Positions 36,224 to 48,248 of a stretch of DNA of 64,000 nucleotides are shown piece after piece. The stretch is from Capitulum mitella (lineage: Eukaryota; Arthropoda; Thecostraca; Pollicipedomorpha; Pollicipedidae). The stretch spans positions 14,668,876-14,732,875 of the forward strand of contig CP099854.1 in NCBI GenBank assembly GCA_030062745.1, given 5' to 3'. A program made the position numbers and the translations under genes. Below the pieces are notes generated by a model. It saw nothing but the letters and a program-made list of their open reading frames with translations, ran no database searches and had not been told where the DNA came from. Every line of letters starts with the position of its first letter. Position 1 is the stretch's first letter.

Positions 36224-37394
36224 TTAACCCTAATCCCGGAGGGCTACACGATAAACCGATTCCCGGCACGGGGACGGATTCGGCCCCCCTGAGATCTCGC
36301 GAACTACTCGTCCGATTTCATCGCAACAAACGGCAATGGATTTGCCAAGACGTTTACTACACTTAAAAAAAAACTTTTCAAAATTTTGAAAGTGGGTGGA
36401 TACCGGGGGCAAAAATATGAAACTGGGGGTACTTTTGGACCTCTTATAACTCTGCTGTTTATGGGCCGATTTCGGTGAAATTGGCATGAATTGAGAGATT
36501 ATGGATGGGACTTTGACCATTAGTACATACATTTAAAATTTTAAGAAAATCATAGGCGTTCACAGAGTTTCAAAGATAGGAAGATACGTTTTTCAACAAC
36601 TGAATGAACAAAAAAGTAAAACCGCTTTTTTATTTCTGCTAGTCATGTTATGAATAAGAAGTACAAGTCGTATTACGGTGTTTGTACAATGTTAGCATAG
36701 GCGGTTCCCGGACATGAAAAGGGGGAACTGTCATGTTCACATACTCTTCAGATCAGTTTGTGACCTTTGACCTTAAATGACCTCCAGTGGCCTTGGAATC
36801 ACTTGCAATGATCTCGTGTGCATTTTATATTACATGTACACGTTTTCAATCACTTCAATTCAATCCATTTCAAAAATTCCATTTTAAGGCTTTTGTACGC
36901 GCACTGACGTTTTAGGTCATAGCTCCGTGACCCGACATGGTATCAAGCTGAAACTTGACACACAAGTAGAGTGCACACTTCTACGTGATATGTATTCTGG
37001 GTTTGGTATTTGAAAAAAACAGCGCCAAAATTATTACTATAAAACCAAATTTTGCCTTTTGACCTTGTCCCGACCTTGTAAAGTGACCTCAGATAAACAA
37101 AACTACATTTGCACGTTGCTGAACTATTTTGCTATACATCCATATAAATGCTATTTTTTGCAGTCATTTTCCTTTTACCCTCAACAGAGCCAAAAATGGT
37201 CTGAGGTGTCTCCCAAAAAAGTTGCCTGGCTTCGCCCCTGGAGCAAAATAGAATCACGAACTTTTGCCACAATACGCAGAAAGAATAGCTAGGAGAAATG
37301 ACTTAGTTTCGTGAAGCTGTGCCAAAAACCCTGGAATTGGCAAGCAAAAAACCCGAGGGGGGCGGATTCAGCCCCCTGCTGGGAATAGGGTTAA
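36224..37394 (+). mobile_element. TTAA MITE, family 1, copy B
   Basis: It starts TTAACCCTAATCCCGG and ends, inverted, TTAACCCTATTCCCAG; it is 1171 bp long. It carries the shared left block (gattcccggca, gaactactcgtccgatttc) and the right block (gtgaagctg...ggaattggcaagcaaaaaacc). A perfect DR1 TGACCTTTGACCT lies at 36761-36773, with further TGACCT sites around it. Minus-strand frame 36230-36532 is inside the element and not a gene. Confidence 0.88.
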
Positions 37395-37993
37395 AGGACA
37401 CTCCAATTTCGGTTCCGCTGTGATTTCGGATGCTTATTTTTTCTTTCGTGGAAAACTTTACGCGCAAATAACATTTATTACGCGTATTCATTCGCTTCAA
37501 GGCTGGCGTGGTGTTACCTGAATGTGTCTGCGGACCCTGAGTTTTTATCCATTTACCCACACAAGCCAGAGATAACAGCGCACCGCAGCAGACGTTTCAA
37601 TGAAATTGGTTTACAGTGGTCCTAGTTTACCGAAAGTGCCCATCCCGACCTTAGGAGTTGGCAGGGTGTTCTATCTATGTCTATGCCTGGCGTGAGCAAT
37701 ACTCCCTGTGTCCCCTTTTCGGTCATCTTGCCCAAATGGAAGATGTACTTCCCTTTGACCACCCGGTAGCCTGGCATGAGTCGCCGCGCCCCCTCCTTCG
37801 GTCCGTCCTTTGTTGACGCTCCGCCCCGCCCCGCCCCGCGCTTCCGTGTGCCGGTCCGAGGCCGCCCGCCGCAGCGCCGGCCTGTGTTGACCCAGCGTCA
37901 GGGGTTACCGGCCAACACAGCCAGTTGTAATGAGACTTCGTACGAGCGGCGGCCAGCGGCCCGCCAAATCGATCATGGGCGGTCGTTACTGAA

Positions 37994-38133
37994 GCCGTCT
38001 GGAGGGGGCCACTCGCGCCACAGCAGCCGTCTGGAGGGGGCCACTCTCCACTGCACTGGAGCCGCCTGGAGGGGGTCAGTCGGCACAGGAGTCGTCTGGA
38101 GGGACCTACTCTCTACCGGAGCCGTCTGGAGGG
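37994..38133. repeat. 30-35-bp minisatellite with GCCGTCTGGAGGG core
   Basis: Five units start at 37994, 38026, 38061, 38091 and 38121, each gccgtctggaggg or near it followed by variable bases. A 219-codon plus-strand frame (37776-38435) runs through the array and GC-rich flanks, but unit lengths are not multiples of three and no domain is seen. Confidence 0.75.
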
Positions 38134-39485
38134 ATTTGCCGGCCCTAGTTGTCCCTGAGTGTCGTATGCGCTCGACGTACAGCGGGCGCAGAGAAGGCGC
38201 CGTGATGTCCGCTCGGCTCCAGGACAATGTAGTCTCGGATATTGGACGGTATCGGATAACGTGGTCCAGTACTCAGAGTCGACGCTTTTCCGCGAGGACG
38301 ACTCATCGTCCCACGGAGCTGTTGCAGACATATCAAGATCTTAGAGAAGTATCTAAATTTCCATGTTCGAGACAATTTAAACTGAGGATGAAGGAGTCTG
38401 TACTCGGTACTTGCTTGTGCCATGTATGTTGTTAGAGGTGTCCACTGGTGCAACGAACTTGCGTTTGCCCGTAAAAAATGGAAGGCAAACAGACGAACAC
38501 GTTTTGGATCTCATGGGATCTAAAATGCCAAAATAATGATGCACCGTCACTCTGTGACACAATCGTGATAGGTATGACGGCTCCGCGTTCTGACTGTCAA
38601 TTGTGTCGCAACACACGACAGAATGTTCGAAATTCGGCGGCAAAGCCCTCACTTCTCTCGATCTTTACCTTCGCTCACCGAGGGAGTCTTGAGAACCCCC
38701 TTAGGTTTTCTGAACACAGTGCAAACATGAAGAGGACTACAAACGCAACATTTTCAGCAGCTGGTGAGCATATCATTTTCCTATCACGGACAAAATTTCA
38801 AAATCAGGTCATGTCAGATCATTGGCATATTCAACCTTTAAGCAAGGAATGTCAAACTACGTTTCAGCGTGTGCCAGTGATTGTCAAAACGAGATAATGA
38901 CAAGCGAAAAACAATGCTATAATTCACAACTCGTCCTCTACAAAGTGTACATTCCCAACTTTTCAGACAAATGTTTTACCTGAATTCAGGTTCAGACTGA
39001 GATGCTGTTTTTAGTATTTCTGCTAGAAACCTCCCTATACAGGAGAGCTTGTTGCTCAAGAAGAAGATACAAATCGTCTGAAAAGCTTGATAATCTTTTT
39101 CTGACCAAAGTTATCAACCTGACCAAACATTCGTAATGGTGATTCCAAAACGTATGCCTGAAGTATGTTTACTTGCCTGCCAGTTAAGACAGAAATCCGT
39201 ATTGCATTCCAATGGCTGTTGACCTGACCTGACATAATCTGAGGAGCAGCAAATTACTCTTTTTGACAATGAAAAAGGTTCCTGTCCCCTTTTGGACAGT
39301 TCAGTTCTCAAGTCAGTTAACGTGACCATCCAAATTGCTTTTACTGTTCGCAGATTTCAGACGCCATAACATGACTCTGTTTGACCTCTCGACCCCAAAG
39401 TATTAACTCAGAGGCAATAAAAATACGCTAATAAACATATAGTCAATAATATGTTAATATATATGTATATATATTGTATTTTTAC

Positions 39486-39529
39486 ATCAAAATATTATAT
39501 ATATATATATATATATATAATATTTTGAT
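39486..39529. repeat. 44-bp perfect palindrome around (AT)n
   Basis: ATCAAAATATTA flanks an AT run and is exactly complemented on the right, giving a perfect 22-bp-per-arm palindrome without a spacer. Confidence 0.92.
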
Positions 39530-39865
39530 TCTTCATCAGACGTGTGGAGTATTCGATTAGGGTTATTCTTATCTTTACGGCTTTTTTCATTCTTGTGGTC
39601 ACGGAGAGGGGGGTCTTGATGACCTCCCCTCCGGTAAGCGAAGGGCGATTCGGACGCCCGGAAGTGCGCGGGTAGACCTCTGTAGACGGTGAGTTTCCCG
39701 TCTATTCAGTTTACGCGTTCGAGATGCCGGCCATCCAACCTTTACTGCCTTCTCTTAGACTAGGTTCAAACCTCCAGGCGGTTTCGTTTGGTTAACAGAT
39801 TGCGACTCTCCGGTCATTCCACAATAGGTTTCACGCATTAGCCAGTCGTTATCCCAACAGTCGGA

Positions 39866-40897
39866 AAGTTATGCATTTTCCCGCATGGGGAGGGGCCTCA
39901 AAAGCCTACTTCCGATTTTCGCTCGCCATTTCTGTCGTTTTCAAGGCAGCTTTACGAAACGTGGTGACATTTCTTACTAACTGTTTCTAAGTCCTCTGTC
40001 AGGTTTATGTATAACTTTATGTTGCCCAGGGACGAGCCAGGCCAAGTTCTTGGGAGGCACCTCGAACCATTTTGGCACCGCTGAAGGAAAAAGGAAAATG
40101 ACTGTCAAAGGTAGTTCTTATGACAGAATTTAAAATGTTGTATGACTGTATTGTTAAATCATTAGGCAAACATTCAAAAATATTTCAGCTGGTCTGAGGT
40201 CACTTCGCAAGGTCAGACCACGGTCAAAGGTAAAAACTGTATTTCCTGTAAATATTTTTGACAATTTTCAACTAGCAGCATCCGAGATTTACACGACCCA
40301 GCACGGTGCCCTCTACTTCTTCTAAGTTTCAGATGATATCGGGTCGGGTCATGGCACTACAGTCTAAAAGGTCCGTGCACGCTTGCCCTATATCACGACG
40401 GCCATAACCATGACTTTAAAGGATAGTCAGTCCAAATAACTAGAAGCATTCCAAACACTTTGAAATAAAGACAAGGTCACTGAAGTCTCTGAGGACTTTG
40501 AGGACAAGGACTCTAAGGTCATCTGAGGTTAAAGATCACAAGAAGCCGTGATGAATGTCACCATAACAGTTCATTCAGACACTTACCTTGACATTTCCGA
40601 AAAAAAATTGAGACAACAGAAATGTTGCATCGTCGTGTTCTGTCAATGTAGCAAGTTTCTAAGTCATCAATACATTTCACAAAACGTTGACCGTTTACTT
40701 TTTTGAAACATGGTCTTACTTGACCTGTTCTGGGTCAGTGACCTGAGGTGAACTTAAGCTGAAGTCGACAAAATGTTAAAAAAGGTGCACTGAAGGCACC
40801 CCAACTTTCATGTCTCTGCGCCTTTCAGTTTTTTAACCATCGTTGAAAAATCGGAAGAAGTCTTACGAGCCCCCGGCCCGGAAAGGGTTAAAAAGCT
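39866..40897 (-). mobile_element. Old family 1-related MITE copy (minus)
   Basis: Read on the minus strand it begins at 40897 with TTAACCCTTTCCGGGCCGGG. It ends near 39866 with the right-end blocks (cacgtttcgtaaagctgc, ggcctggctcgtccctgg) in the family order. Sequence is much diverged. The half-site rich segment is at 40440-40530. Confidence 0.55.
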
Positions 40898-40899
40898 CG

Positions 40900-42355
40900 G
40901 GAAGGGCAGATCACTGAACACGTGCGCTGCGCGCAAGCTGGTATCGGGCGATTAGGCCAGACCTGGAATGAGGTCCACCTTGCCGATACCGACGACGAAG
41001 TTTTCGAACGGGGAGCGACGTCTAATGCTAAAATAAAAACGCCAAATATTATGTAATATGTAATACAAATGATACATGGGCAAAAGGTAAATAAAATGAT
41101 ACGTCGTCAAACTGGCAGCCTCTAATGCCCGGTACCGGTTAATGCAAGGCTGTCCAAAAACAATGCGGAATTTTTTGCACGTGTCCTAGGTCGTGATCCC
41201 GATACGAAGCGAGTCTTTGCTTACACACTTCAGTTGCGTGTTCTAAATGGGCAGACGAAGGCCGCATAAACTGCAAGTAGGTCGGCACAGGAGGCTTTCG
41301 CGCTTCCGAACTGTTTTAACATGCAGGACTGCCACGACGTTTGCGGACCGAGTTAATCCAGTGAGCCTTTCACAAAAACATCGTGTACTAAATTTAGAGA
41401 GAGAAATTCACAGTGCGTTTTGCTAACCTAGCTATGACCATTGATGTGTACAGTTAAAGCTGCAGGGGAGCTTCCGGAACGCTGAAAAGGTTCCTTTCAG
41501 CTACAGACTCATGTCATTAGCCGCGCTCTAAGCTGCAAGTAGGCCTGATTTTCCTGCAGCTGCGACTGTGACCGACAGCCGCCGACATCCACGGTAAGAT
41601 GGTCCACGTGGCTCGAAAAATCGACGGAGTTGGTTAAAGACTCATTTAAAGAAACCAGACGGGTCCGGATTTGGTACACAGCGGCATTTCACGCGTTAAA
41701 GTCTTCCACTCTGAGGTTTTACCGCGGCTGAATGCATAATTATGTTCCTTGTTGACGTGTGCGCAGATATGCCAGCATGGTCTGCCTGAAAGTAAGTCAC
41801 TCATTCACGCTATCACAAAGCTGAGCACTGAACTCACATGAGCCTGGACATAAGTGTTGCGTGGTTTATCACGTCACAAGCTTTACTTGAACCGAAAATG
41901 GCCGTACACTCGGGTGGACGGTGAGTGGTTTTAGAGTACGAGACAGAAAGAACTTTTGTTTAGTGCAAAACAAAACTCGTTTTGTAAAACAAGTTCACAG
42001 AGCTCATCAAATGCCGTGTGGCACGGTTTTTCGGCATGTTCCCACACTGTCCGTGATGGACTTCTGGAGATGTATGTTCCAAAGACCATTTGCAGATCAG
42101 GATCCTAAAATGTTGTCAAAAGTTGACGTAACTGAAATGGGTCGGAGATCACTCTACATCTCAGACTTCACTTTTGGGCTACGAAATAAGCAAAGCACCC
42201 TTTCAAACTCCTTTCCACGTGAGTTGTTGACTGAATAATAAATGAAGAGATTCTGCTAACTCGTAGACAAACCGCCGAATTAATTCTCACGGACGCTCCT
42301 GGGGACACAGCCTTGCTCACATCGCTGCTCCTCGGTTCACGAAACAAAATGTGAA
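40900..42355. other. Intronic sequence, no gene seen
   Basis: No exon, repeat or element could be delimited; the 105-codon plus frame at 41921-42238 has no recognisable features. Confidence 0.35.
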
Positions 42356-42399
42356 ACATCCCAGTCACCTAGCCAGGAAAGGCTGGGTGACTGGGATGT
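42356..42399. repeat. 19-bp-arm hairpin in the BicC intron
   Basis: ACATCCCAGTCACCTAGCC is followed by a 6-base loop and its complement with a single mismatch (18 of 19 pairs). It lies 160 bp downstream of the BicC donor on the transcribed strand. Confidence 0.9.
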
Positions 42400-42559
42400 C
42401 GGTAAGCACGCCAGTAACTCGCTGGTGCAGCATGGCTAGGAGTGGACCATACCAGCAGACAAATAAGGAAGAGCAAGCACATTGATTGGCACGAATAAAA
42501 ATCATACAAAACACGTACAGGCCCGCACACACAAACCCATGCAAACATGGGGCACCTAC

Positions 42560-42668
42560 CAAACAGTAAGTCCTCCAGTTTCTTCTTGTCGACCTTGACC
42601 CGCTCGACCTTCTCGAGCTCGCCCAGGTCGAGGTCCCCGGAGCAACGCGAGTCCAGCGATGGCGCATC
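42560..42668 (-). CDS. BicC: Bicaudal-C exon, N-terminal VDKKKLE segment
   Basis: This 109-bp exon encodes about 36 residues. They end in RVKVDKKKLEDLLF, matching the conserved ERFRVDRKKLE helix that precedes KH1 in Bicaudal-C proteins. On the minus strand the exon follows a pyrimidine-rich acceptor (tctccgtcgcag) and ends at a donor reading gtaggt, after the first base of a codon. It begins in phase 0. Nearly every codon ends in G or C, in contrast to the flanking intron. The upstream part of the open frame (to about 42755) is Pro/Ser-rich and lies before the acceptor, so I treat it as intron. The first base of the split codon is G, which would make GAG with the start of exon 3860-3939. Direct splicing between the two is therefore possible in frame, but it would omit the first half of KH1. 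The initiator Met exon must lie farther right. Confidence 0.75.
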
Positions 42669-44828
42669 CTGCGACGGAGAGACGGAGTGAGCACCACAGG
42701 GATGTGGAACATCTTCGGGGGGCGGACTGAACACCGCGGGGGATAGAGCGAACACCGCTGGGCTGGAATGAACACCGCCGGGGGGAGGAAATACGAGTAA
42801 ACGCTGCTGGGAGGTGGACTGAGTAAACTACCACTGGGCAAAGGGAAATAAACTAAATGTAGATGGACAGAACACCACAGAGACGAGGTCCCATGAGGAC
42901 AAAGATGTGCAAAGGGTGCAATGGGACGAAGCCACGCCCTACTGAGTTACGCGTTGCGCACCTCTACGAAGTGAGCTGAGCAGTGCTACCGCATGACGGG
43001 GTGAGCACCCAATGACCTGGGCCGAACACGACTGGGGCGCCACCTGGCCACCGTTTAAGAATAACCTGAATGCCGTCGTGAATCTGGTCCAGCACCATTG
43101 CAAGGCTGACTTAGTAACGCTGAAGGAACGCGGGACGACCTAAACCCAGGGAAAAAATGAAGAGCACTGGATGAATCGAAAATTCGAGTGTTCACACCGT
43201 CGACGTGTTCACACCCACTGGCGTCCGCAATGTATTTACCTCGCCTGGCACGCTGCACTGAAACATCTATCACCGCATGATACACCACTGTACCTAAGTA
43301 TGGCACGCGGCGAGTTGCAGATTCGGTACAACACGAATTTCGATTTAATTCGTTTCCTCATGTCAGCCTATGATCTCCTCTCCATTTCACCGAATTCAGT
43401 GCTAATGGCAATGACACTCGGCACGCGTTCTTTTCGGTTGTCTTTACGGGGCCTGCCGTCGCTGCGCACAAAATGAAAGCATTTGTTTAAATCAGTAAGG
43501 CACCTTTCCGTTCACGTGTCTATCATACCTCCGTATGCCGGCTATCAGCCAGCCCATAAAACATGCAACTCTCATTTAATACTTTATGCCTGACAAGACC
43601 GTGTGCATTAAATTTCCAGCTCGGACATTCCTGCAAATATATCGTCTGAACGTCTCTCCAGCAACACACGAAAAACACGTTTGGCTCCAAGGTTACGTCA
43701 CAACTTCGCCAGAAACTGCATTTTCCACTCCGCAGCATTAATCTACGTCGCTTTCGGTTTGCCGGTGTCTAATGGTCGAACGTCCATCTGGGAGAAATGA
43801 AACAGAACGAGTTCGCCTGATAATCTTTCTCATTCTAGAACACTATTCGTTGCGAATTCGCCTTTTTTCTAAGCACACCCTTTATTATGTCCATGTAAAG
43901 CGTAATGGCTGCTAGCACCAAATATCTTTACGGTAAAAAAACAAGTTTTCTGAGACCTGTGGTATTTTTTGCTAAAACTCTCATAAGCCCAATGCCGACT
44001 GGAAAATTTACTCCCTGTTCTGGGCGTAGCTCAACGGTGGTCAACACTGGTAGGTGCGGCACCCAAGGTACTTTTGATAAATACTGTGCCAATGCTAAAA
44101 AAACTTAGAGTATATCGCTGGGAAAACAGTTTCACTTCCAATGCAAAGCGGCGTTCTGCCATTTGGTTGCGGATACCCCGAGCCGAAAAGTGGCAAACTG
44201 TTAACTTGGATATTCACCTCCGGATTATTTCACTCCTTATATGGATGTTTACAGACGATGCAAAATGTTTCTGCCTCAAAAACCATAAAACAAACACATA
44301 TTATGGGCTCAAATAATCCAGTTTCTAAAGCTACTACTGCTCGTTTTGATGACGTCATACTCACGAATTTCCGAATTTTTTTCCGACGTCGGAAAATTTT
44401 CGGACAAATATTTCGACCGTTGGCGAAAGACGCATTCGGGCATTGACAATTTACGGTATCGGAATTAATTTCGTTCCGACAAGTTGAGATAAATTTTGGT
44501 GCAACATGCCTGAGAAGTAAAGCTGTATATCCCAATTATTCTTTCTGCGTGCATTTCGGTGACATGAATTGGACTCTTTTGAAGAGAGAATGAACTGAAA
44601 TATTTTCAAGAGGGAAGGAATAAAACTATTCTGAAGAGAGAAAGAGTTACTGCTCATGATTAGTTCATGCTTAGGTTAGAATGAAGTAATTTTATCAGTA
44701 ATAGTTAGAATAAACTGCCATGCGTTCTTTACCGCTTTCAGGAAAGGTGGAAAAACGCGTTTCTTACTCACAAAGAGCTTCAACAGCTGGCGAAAACAAT
44801 AACCGAAATGGCTTTCATATTGTGCTTG
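42669..44828. other. Sequence upstream of the BicC exon, no exon found
   Basis: The BicC start exon should lie on the minus strand here or farther right. The Pro/Ser-rich frame 42669-42841 next to the acceptor is open, but lacks homology and is interrupted by the acceptor's own pyrimidine tract. Nothing else was assigned. Confidence 0.4.
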
Positions 44829-47216
44829 TTACTTTTGTTCCCGTAGGACGGGGTTTCAAAAGCCGTCTTCGGTTTTTTGGTCACCATTTTAAGGGTTTTA
44901 AAACAGTTTCACGAAACCTGGTCGCTTTTACGATCTATTTGTTTTAAGCGCAATGGCAAATTTTTACGATCTGATTTTGCTCAAGGGTGAAGCCATGCCA
45001 AGTTCTTTTGGGGTATTTTGGATCATTTTTAGCACTATTAAAGACAAAAGAAAAACGGGTGCCAAATACAGTTTTTAAGATAGGGGTTAACGCTTTTGAT
45101 GACTGTATAGGAAAACAACCTGAACACCAATTTTTCGTTGGCCTGAGGCCGCTTCAGAAGGCCAGGTCAAGGCTGAATGTTAAATTCTAGTTTAATGTGA
45201 ATATTTTTGGCGCTGTCTTTCGACACGAACAACTCGGAACGCATACGACTCAATTAAGAGTCCTCTACTCGTTGTTTCAAGTTTCAAGGCCACGGAACTA
45301 AGGCTTAGAATGTCAGCACGTATCTGGTATCACGACGGTAATAAGCAGTATTTAAGAAATGCGGTCAATTTAATTTCTTGGAATTGTTTTCCAACACTAT
45401 GCAATGAGCCGAAGGCCATTTAAAGTTACTTCACTTTTAGGTCACTCAGGTTTATCTGAGGTCAGAGATCGTAAGCTGGCCTGAAGAAGACGCGACCATA
45501 AAAGTCTCCCCACCACCTTTTCCATGTCCCTGGTAGAACCCTTGCCAACATTATACAAACAGTACAATACAGTTTGCACTTCTGAAATATAAAATAATTA
45601 TTAGAGACTAAAAGGGGATTTTCAACTTACCTTAACCCTATTCCCGGCAGGGGGGGGCGGAATCCGCCCCCCCCTCGGGTTTTTTGCTTGCCAATTCCAG
45701 GCTTTTTAACGCAGCTTCACGAAACTTGGTGACTTTTCCTAGCTATTCCTTCTACGCACTGTGACAAAATTTCAAAATTCTATTTTGCTCAGGGGCAGAG
45801 CCAGGCAACGTTTTTGGGAGGCACCTCAGGTCATTTTTGGCCATGTTGAGGGTAAAAGAAAAATGTCTGCCAAAAACAGAGTTTTTAAGATAGAACTTAA
45901 AACTTTATATGAATGTATAGCTAAATAGTTGGGCAATGTGCATATGTAATTTTGTTTATCTGAGGTCACTTTACAAGGTCAGGTCAAGGTCAAAAGTCAA
46001 AATTTGTTTTTTCGCAATAATTTCGGCACCGTTCTTTCAAATACCAAACCCGGATAATATATGACGTAGAAAGGCGCCCTCTACTTGTGTACCAAGTTTC
46101 AGCTTGATATCAGGTCGGGTCACGGAGATATGACCTAAAATGTCAGTACGCGTACCCTATATCGCAAAAGCCAAAAAATGAATTTTTTGGAATAGAGTGA
46201 ATTCAATCGATTAAAAACGTTTACAGATAATATTGAGTGCACACGACATCATTCCAAGTGAACCCAAGGTCACTGGAGGTCATTTAAGGTCAAAGGTCAC
46301 AAGTTGATCTGAAGAACGTGTGACCACGACAGTTCCCCCTTTTTTATGTCCCTGGCACCGCCTATGCTAACATTATACAAACATTGTAATGCGATTTGTA
46401 CTTCTTTAGCATAACATAACTAACAGAAGCTAAAAAAGTGTTTTGGCCTCTTTTGTTCATTCCGTTATTAGAAAACTAATCCCCCTATTTTTGAAACCCT
46501 GTGAACGCCCATGAATTTTCTCAAAATTTCAAATTTGCATACCCATGGTAAAAGCCCTATCCATAATCTCTCGTTTCATGCCAGTTTCATCGAAATCGGT
46601 CCATAAACAACGGAGTTATAAGAAGTCAAAAAGTACCCCCCATTTTGACATTTTTGCCCCCCTGTATCCACAAATTTCAAAATTTAGAAAATTTATTTTT
46701 ATAAAAATGTACTTCACGTGACGGCAAATCGATTGCCGTTTGTTGCGATGAAATCGGATAAGTAGTTCTCGAGATCTCAGGGGGGGGGCCGAATCCGCCC
46801 CCCCCCCCTGCCGAGAATCGGCCATACCGTCTAGCCCTCCGGGAATAGGGTTAATTAGGGAAGAAAAAACACCCGCCCCAACATTACGCACACAATATTC
46901 CGGCCAAAGGGAAAAATCCAAAAGATTACCTCTCGGTCCATGACAATTGCATCAAAATCGGTATATAAACATCGGAGTTGTAAGGGGTAAAAAATATCCC
47001 TTTTCATACTTCTTGCCTCCCCCGCATCCACACCTAAGCAGATTTTCAAATCTTCCGTTTCTAAAAATTGTACATTACGTTACAGCAAACAGACTGCCGT
47101 TTGCTGCGATCAAATCGGGCGTTTAGTTCTATAGACATATGGGGCAAATTAGCCCTCCACTTCACGGGACCCTGTCCTAGCGTCATGGGTACAAGAATGA
47201 GGTTAAAGGGAACGTT
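44829..47216 (-). mobile_element. Old family 1-related MITE split by copy C
   Basis: Two pieces, 44829-45631 and 46855-47216, continue one another in the family 1 order on the minus strand. They sum to about 1.17 kb, the normal family length, with TTAA-like outer edges (TTAC at 44829, TTAA at 47213-47216). The break falls exactly at the TTAA that now flanks copy C on both sides. This is a nested insertion. Confidence 0.75.
45632..46854 (-). mobile_element. TTAA MITE, family 1, copy C (minus, nested)
   Basis: A 1223-bp copy bounded by TTAA on both sides, with termini CCCTATTCCCGG at each end in inverted orientation. On plus it reads right end to left end: ...ggttttttgcttgccaattc near 45680 and gaatcggccataccgtctag near 46820. 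A half-site cluster including exact AGGTCAAAGGTCA lies at 46267-46298. The ends are the best preserved in the window, suggesting a younger insertion. Confidence 0.92.
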
Positions 47217-47807
47217 TCCACCACCAGTCCTTCACGCCAGTTTTGAACTGAAACAGCGACGTAGCAGGCAGAACCAAGACCAATGGATTTCCAATCTACA
47301 GTATGTCTCAAAACTCTATACTTACGGAGCTTCAAAGGGATTTCTCTCAGTTTCCCCTGCTAGTCCTATTTCTGCACATTTTTTTAGCCCAATTTTGCCG
47401 ACAAGAATTGGCGCACGCCAACGAACGTCAGCAGAAAAGACCAATGCACACCGTGGGCCGATAGCAGGACGACAGTAGTAATCGTTTGCTAAATAGCTGT
47501 GATTTGTGGTGCTTCCAAGTCATACATAATTATCTTTCTGAAAGCTGCTTAGTCCACCACTGTGTACAATTCGATCATGCCTGAAGCCATCAGCAAATTC
47601 GGCAAATTAATATGTTTATTCTGGCGCGATTTGATGCCTGCATGTGTCAAACTTTTGGGTTTTTCATTTACCCATGGCACCTGTTTTCACTGTATTTCTA
47701 CAAAATATTCACCGATAACAAGCTTTACATAAACGCATTTTCCAGGTATGTTGCTATTCAGCTCAGGGGCGGAACTTCGTATTTTCCGCTGGGGGTGCAC
47801 ACAGACC

Positions 47808-47846
47808 TAACCTTACCTACCTACCTAACCTACCTACCTTTAAGCC
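47808..47846. repeat. (CCTA/ACCT)n short repeat
   Basis: Imperfect acctacctacctaacc units over about 40 bases. Confidence 0.8.
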
Positions 47847-48049
47847 GTAGCCTAACCTACCGCGAAATATGGTTTTCTCATCGGATCAGGCCATTTTACT
47901 TTGCTGCTTTTGGACTGCAGTGATTTGATGATTTATATTTATGTAACTAAATATCTTTTTTGCGATTCAGTGTTTTTTGTTTGTGATTTACCTGCTTTGA
48001 CTAAATTGTGTGCGTTGTGCATCAAATGCCAAATACATTCTGGCGAGAC

Positions 48050-48052
<3 letters not shown>

Positions 48053-48109
<57 letters not shown>

Positions 48110-48122
48110 TATATATATATAT
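48053..48122. repeat. (AT)n microsatellite
   Basis: A 70-base AT run with one cacat interruption. Confidence 0.95.
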
Positions 48123-48248
48123 TAGGACGGCTTGAAACGGGAGTTAAAAAACACAGCCCCCCATGTCAGCCCGGAATGTTTATCGTTTTCAAGAATCGGG
48201 TAGTGAAAATATCACATAAAATAGCTTTCAGCACGCGCGCTTGCAATC

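Larger units (their letters stand above)
15..42668 (-). other. BicC: Bicaudal-C (BicC) gene, N-terminal half, spliced
   Basis: This span joins the minus-strand exons that I assign to one Bicaudal-C gene. BicC proteins bind mRNA through tandem KH and KH-like domains, recruit the CCR4-NOT deadenylase, and polymerise through a C-terminal SAM domain; they act in oogenesis, left-right patterning and epithelial tubule biology. Read right to left, the exons are 42560-42668, 3860-3939, 3314-3416, 1551-1663, about 607-785 and perhaps 15-136. Their phases agree (0/1, 1/0, 0/1, 1/0, 0/2, 2/1) and they give a continuous BicC-like protein from the conserved VDKKKLE helix through KH1 (second half), KH2 and the first KH-like domain. 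The first half of KH1, the start codon and everything C-terminal are not seen. Several residues differ from the usual family pattern, so a fast-evolving paralogue or a decaying copy cannot be excluded. Family identification rests on my memory of BICC1, not on a search. Confidence 0.8.

Noticed and set aside
42669..42841. Extension of BicC exon upstream as a Pro-rich coding N-terminus
   Set aside because: A good acceptor sits at 42669 and the Pro/Ser frame beyond it has no homology; cDNA would decide.
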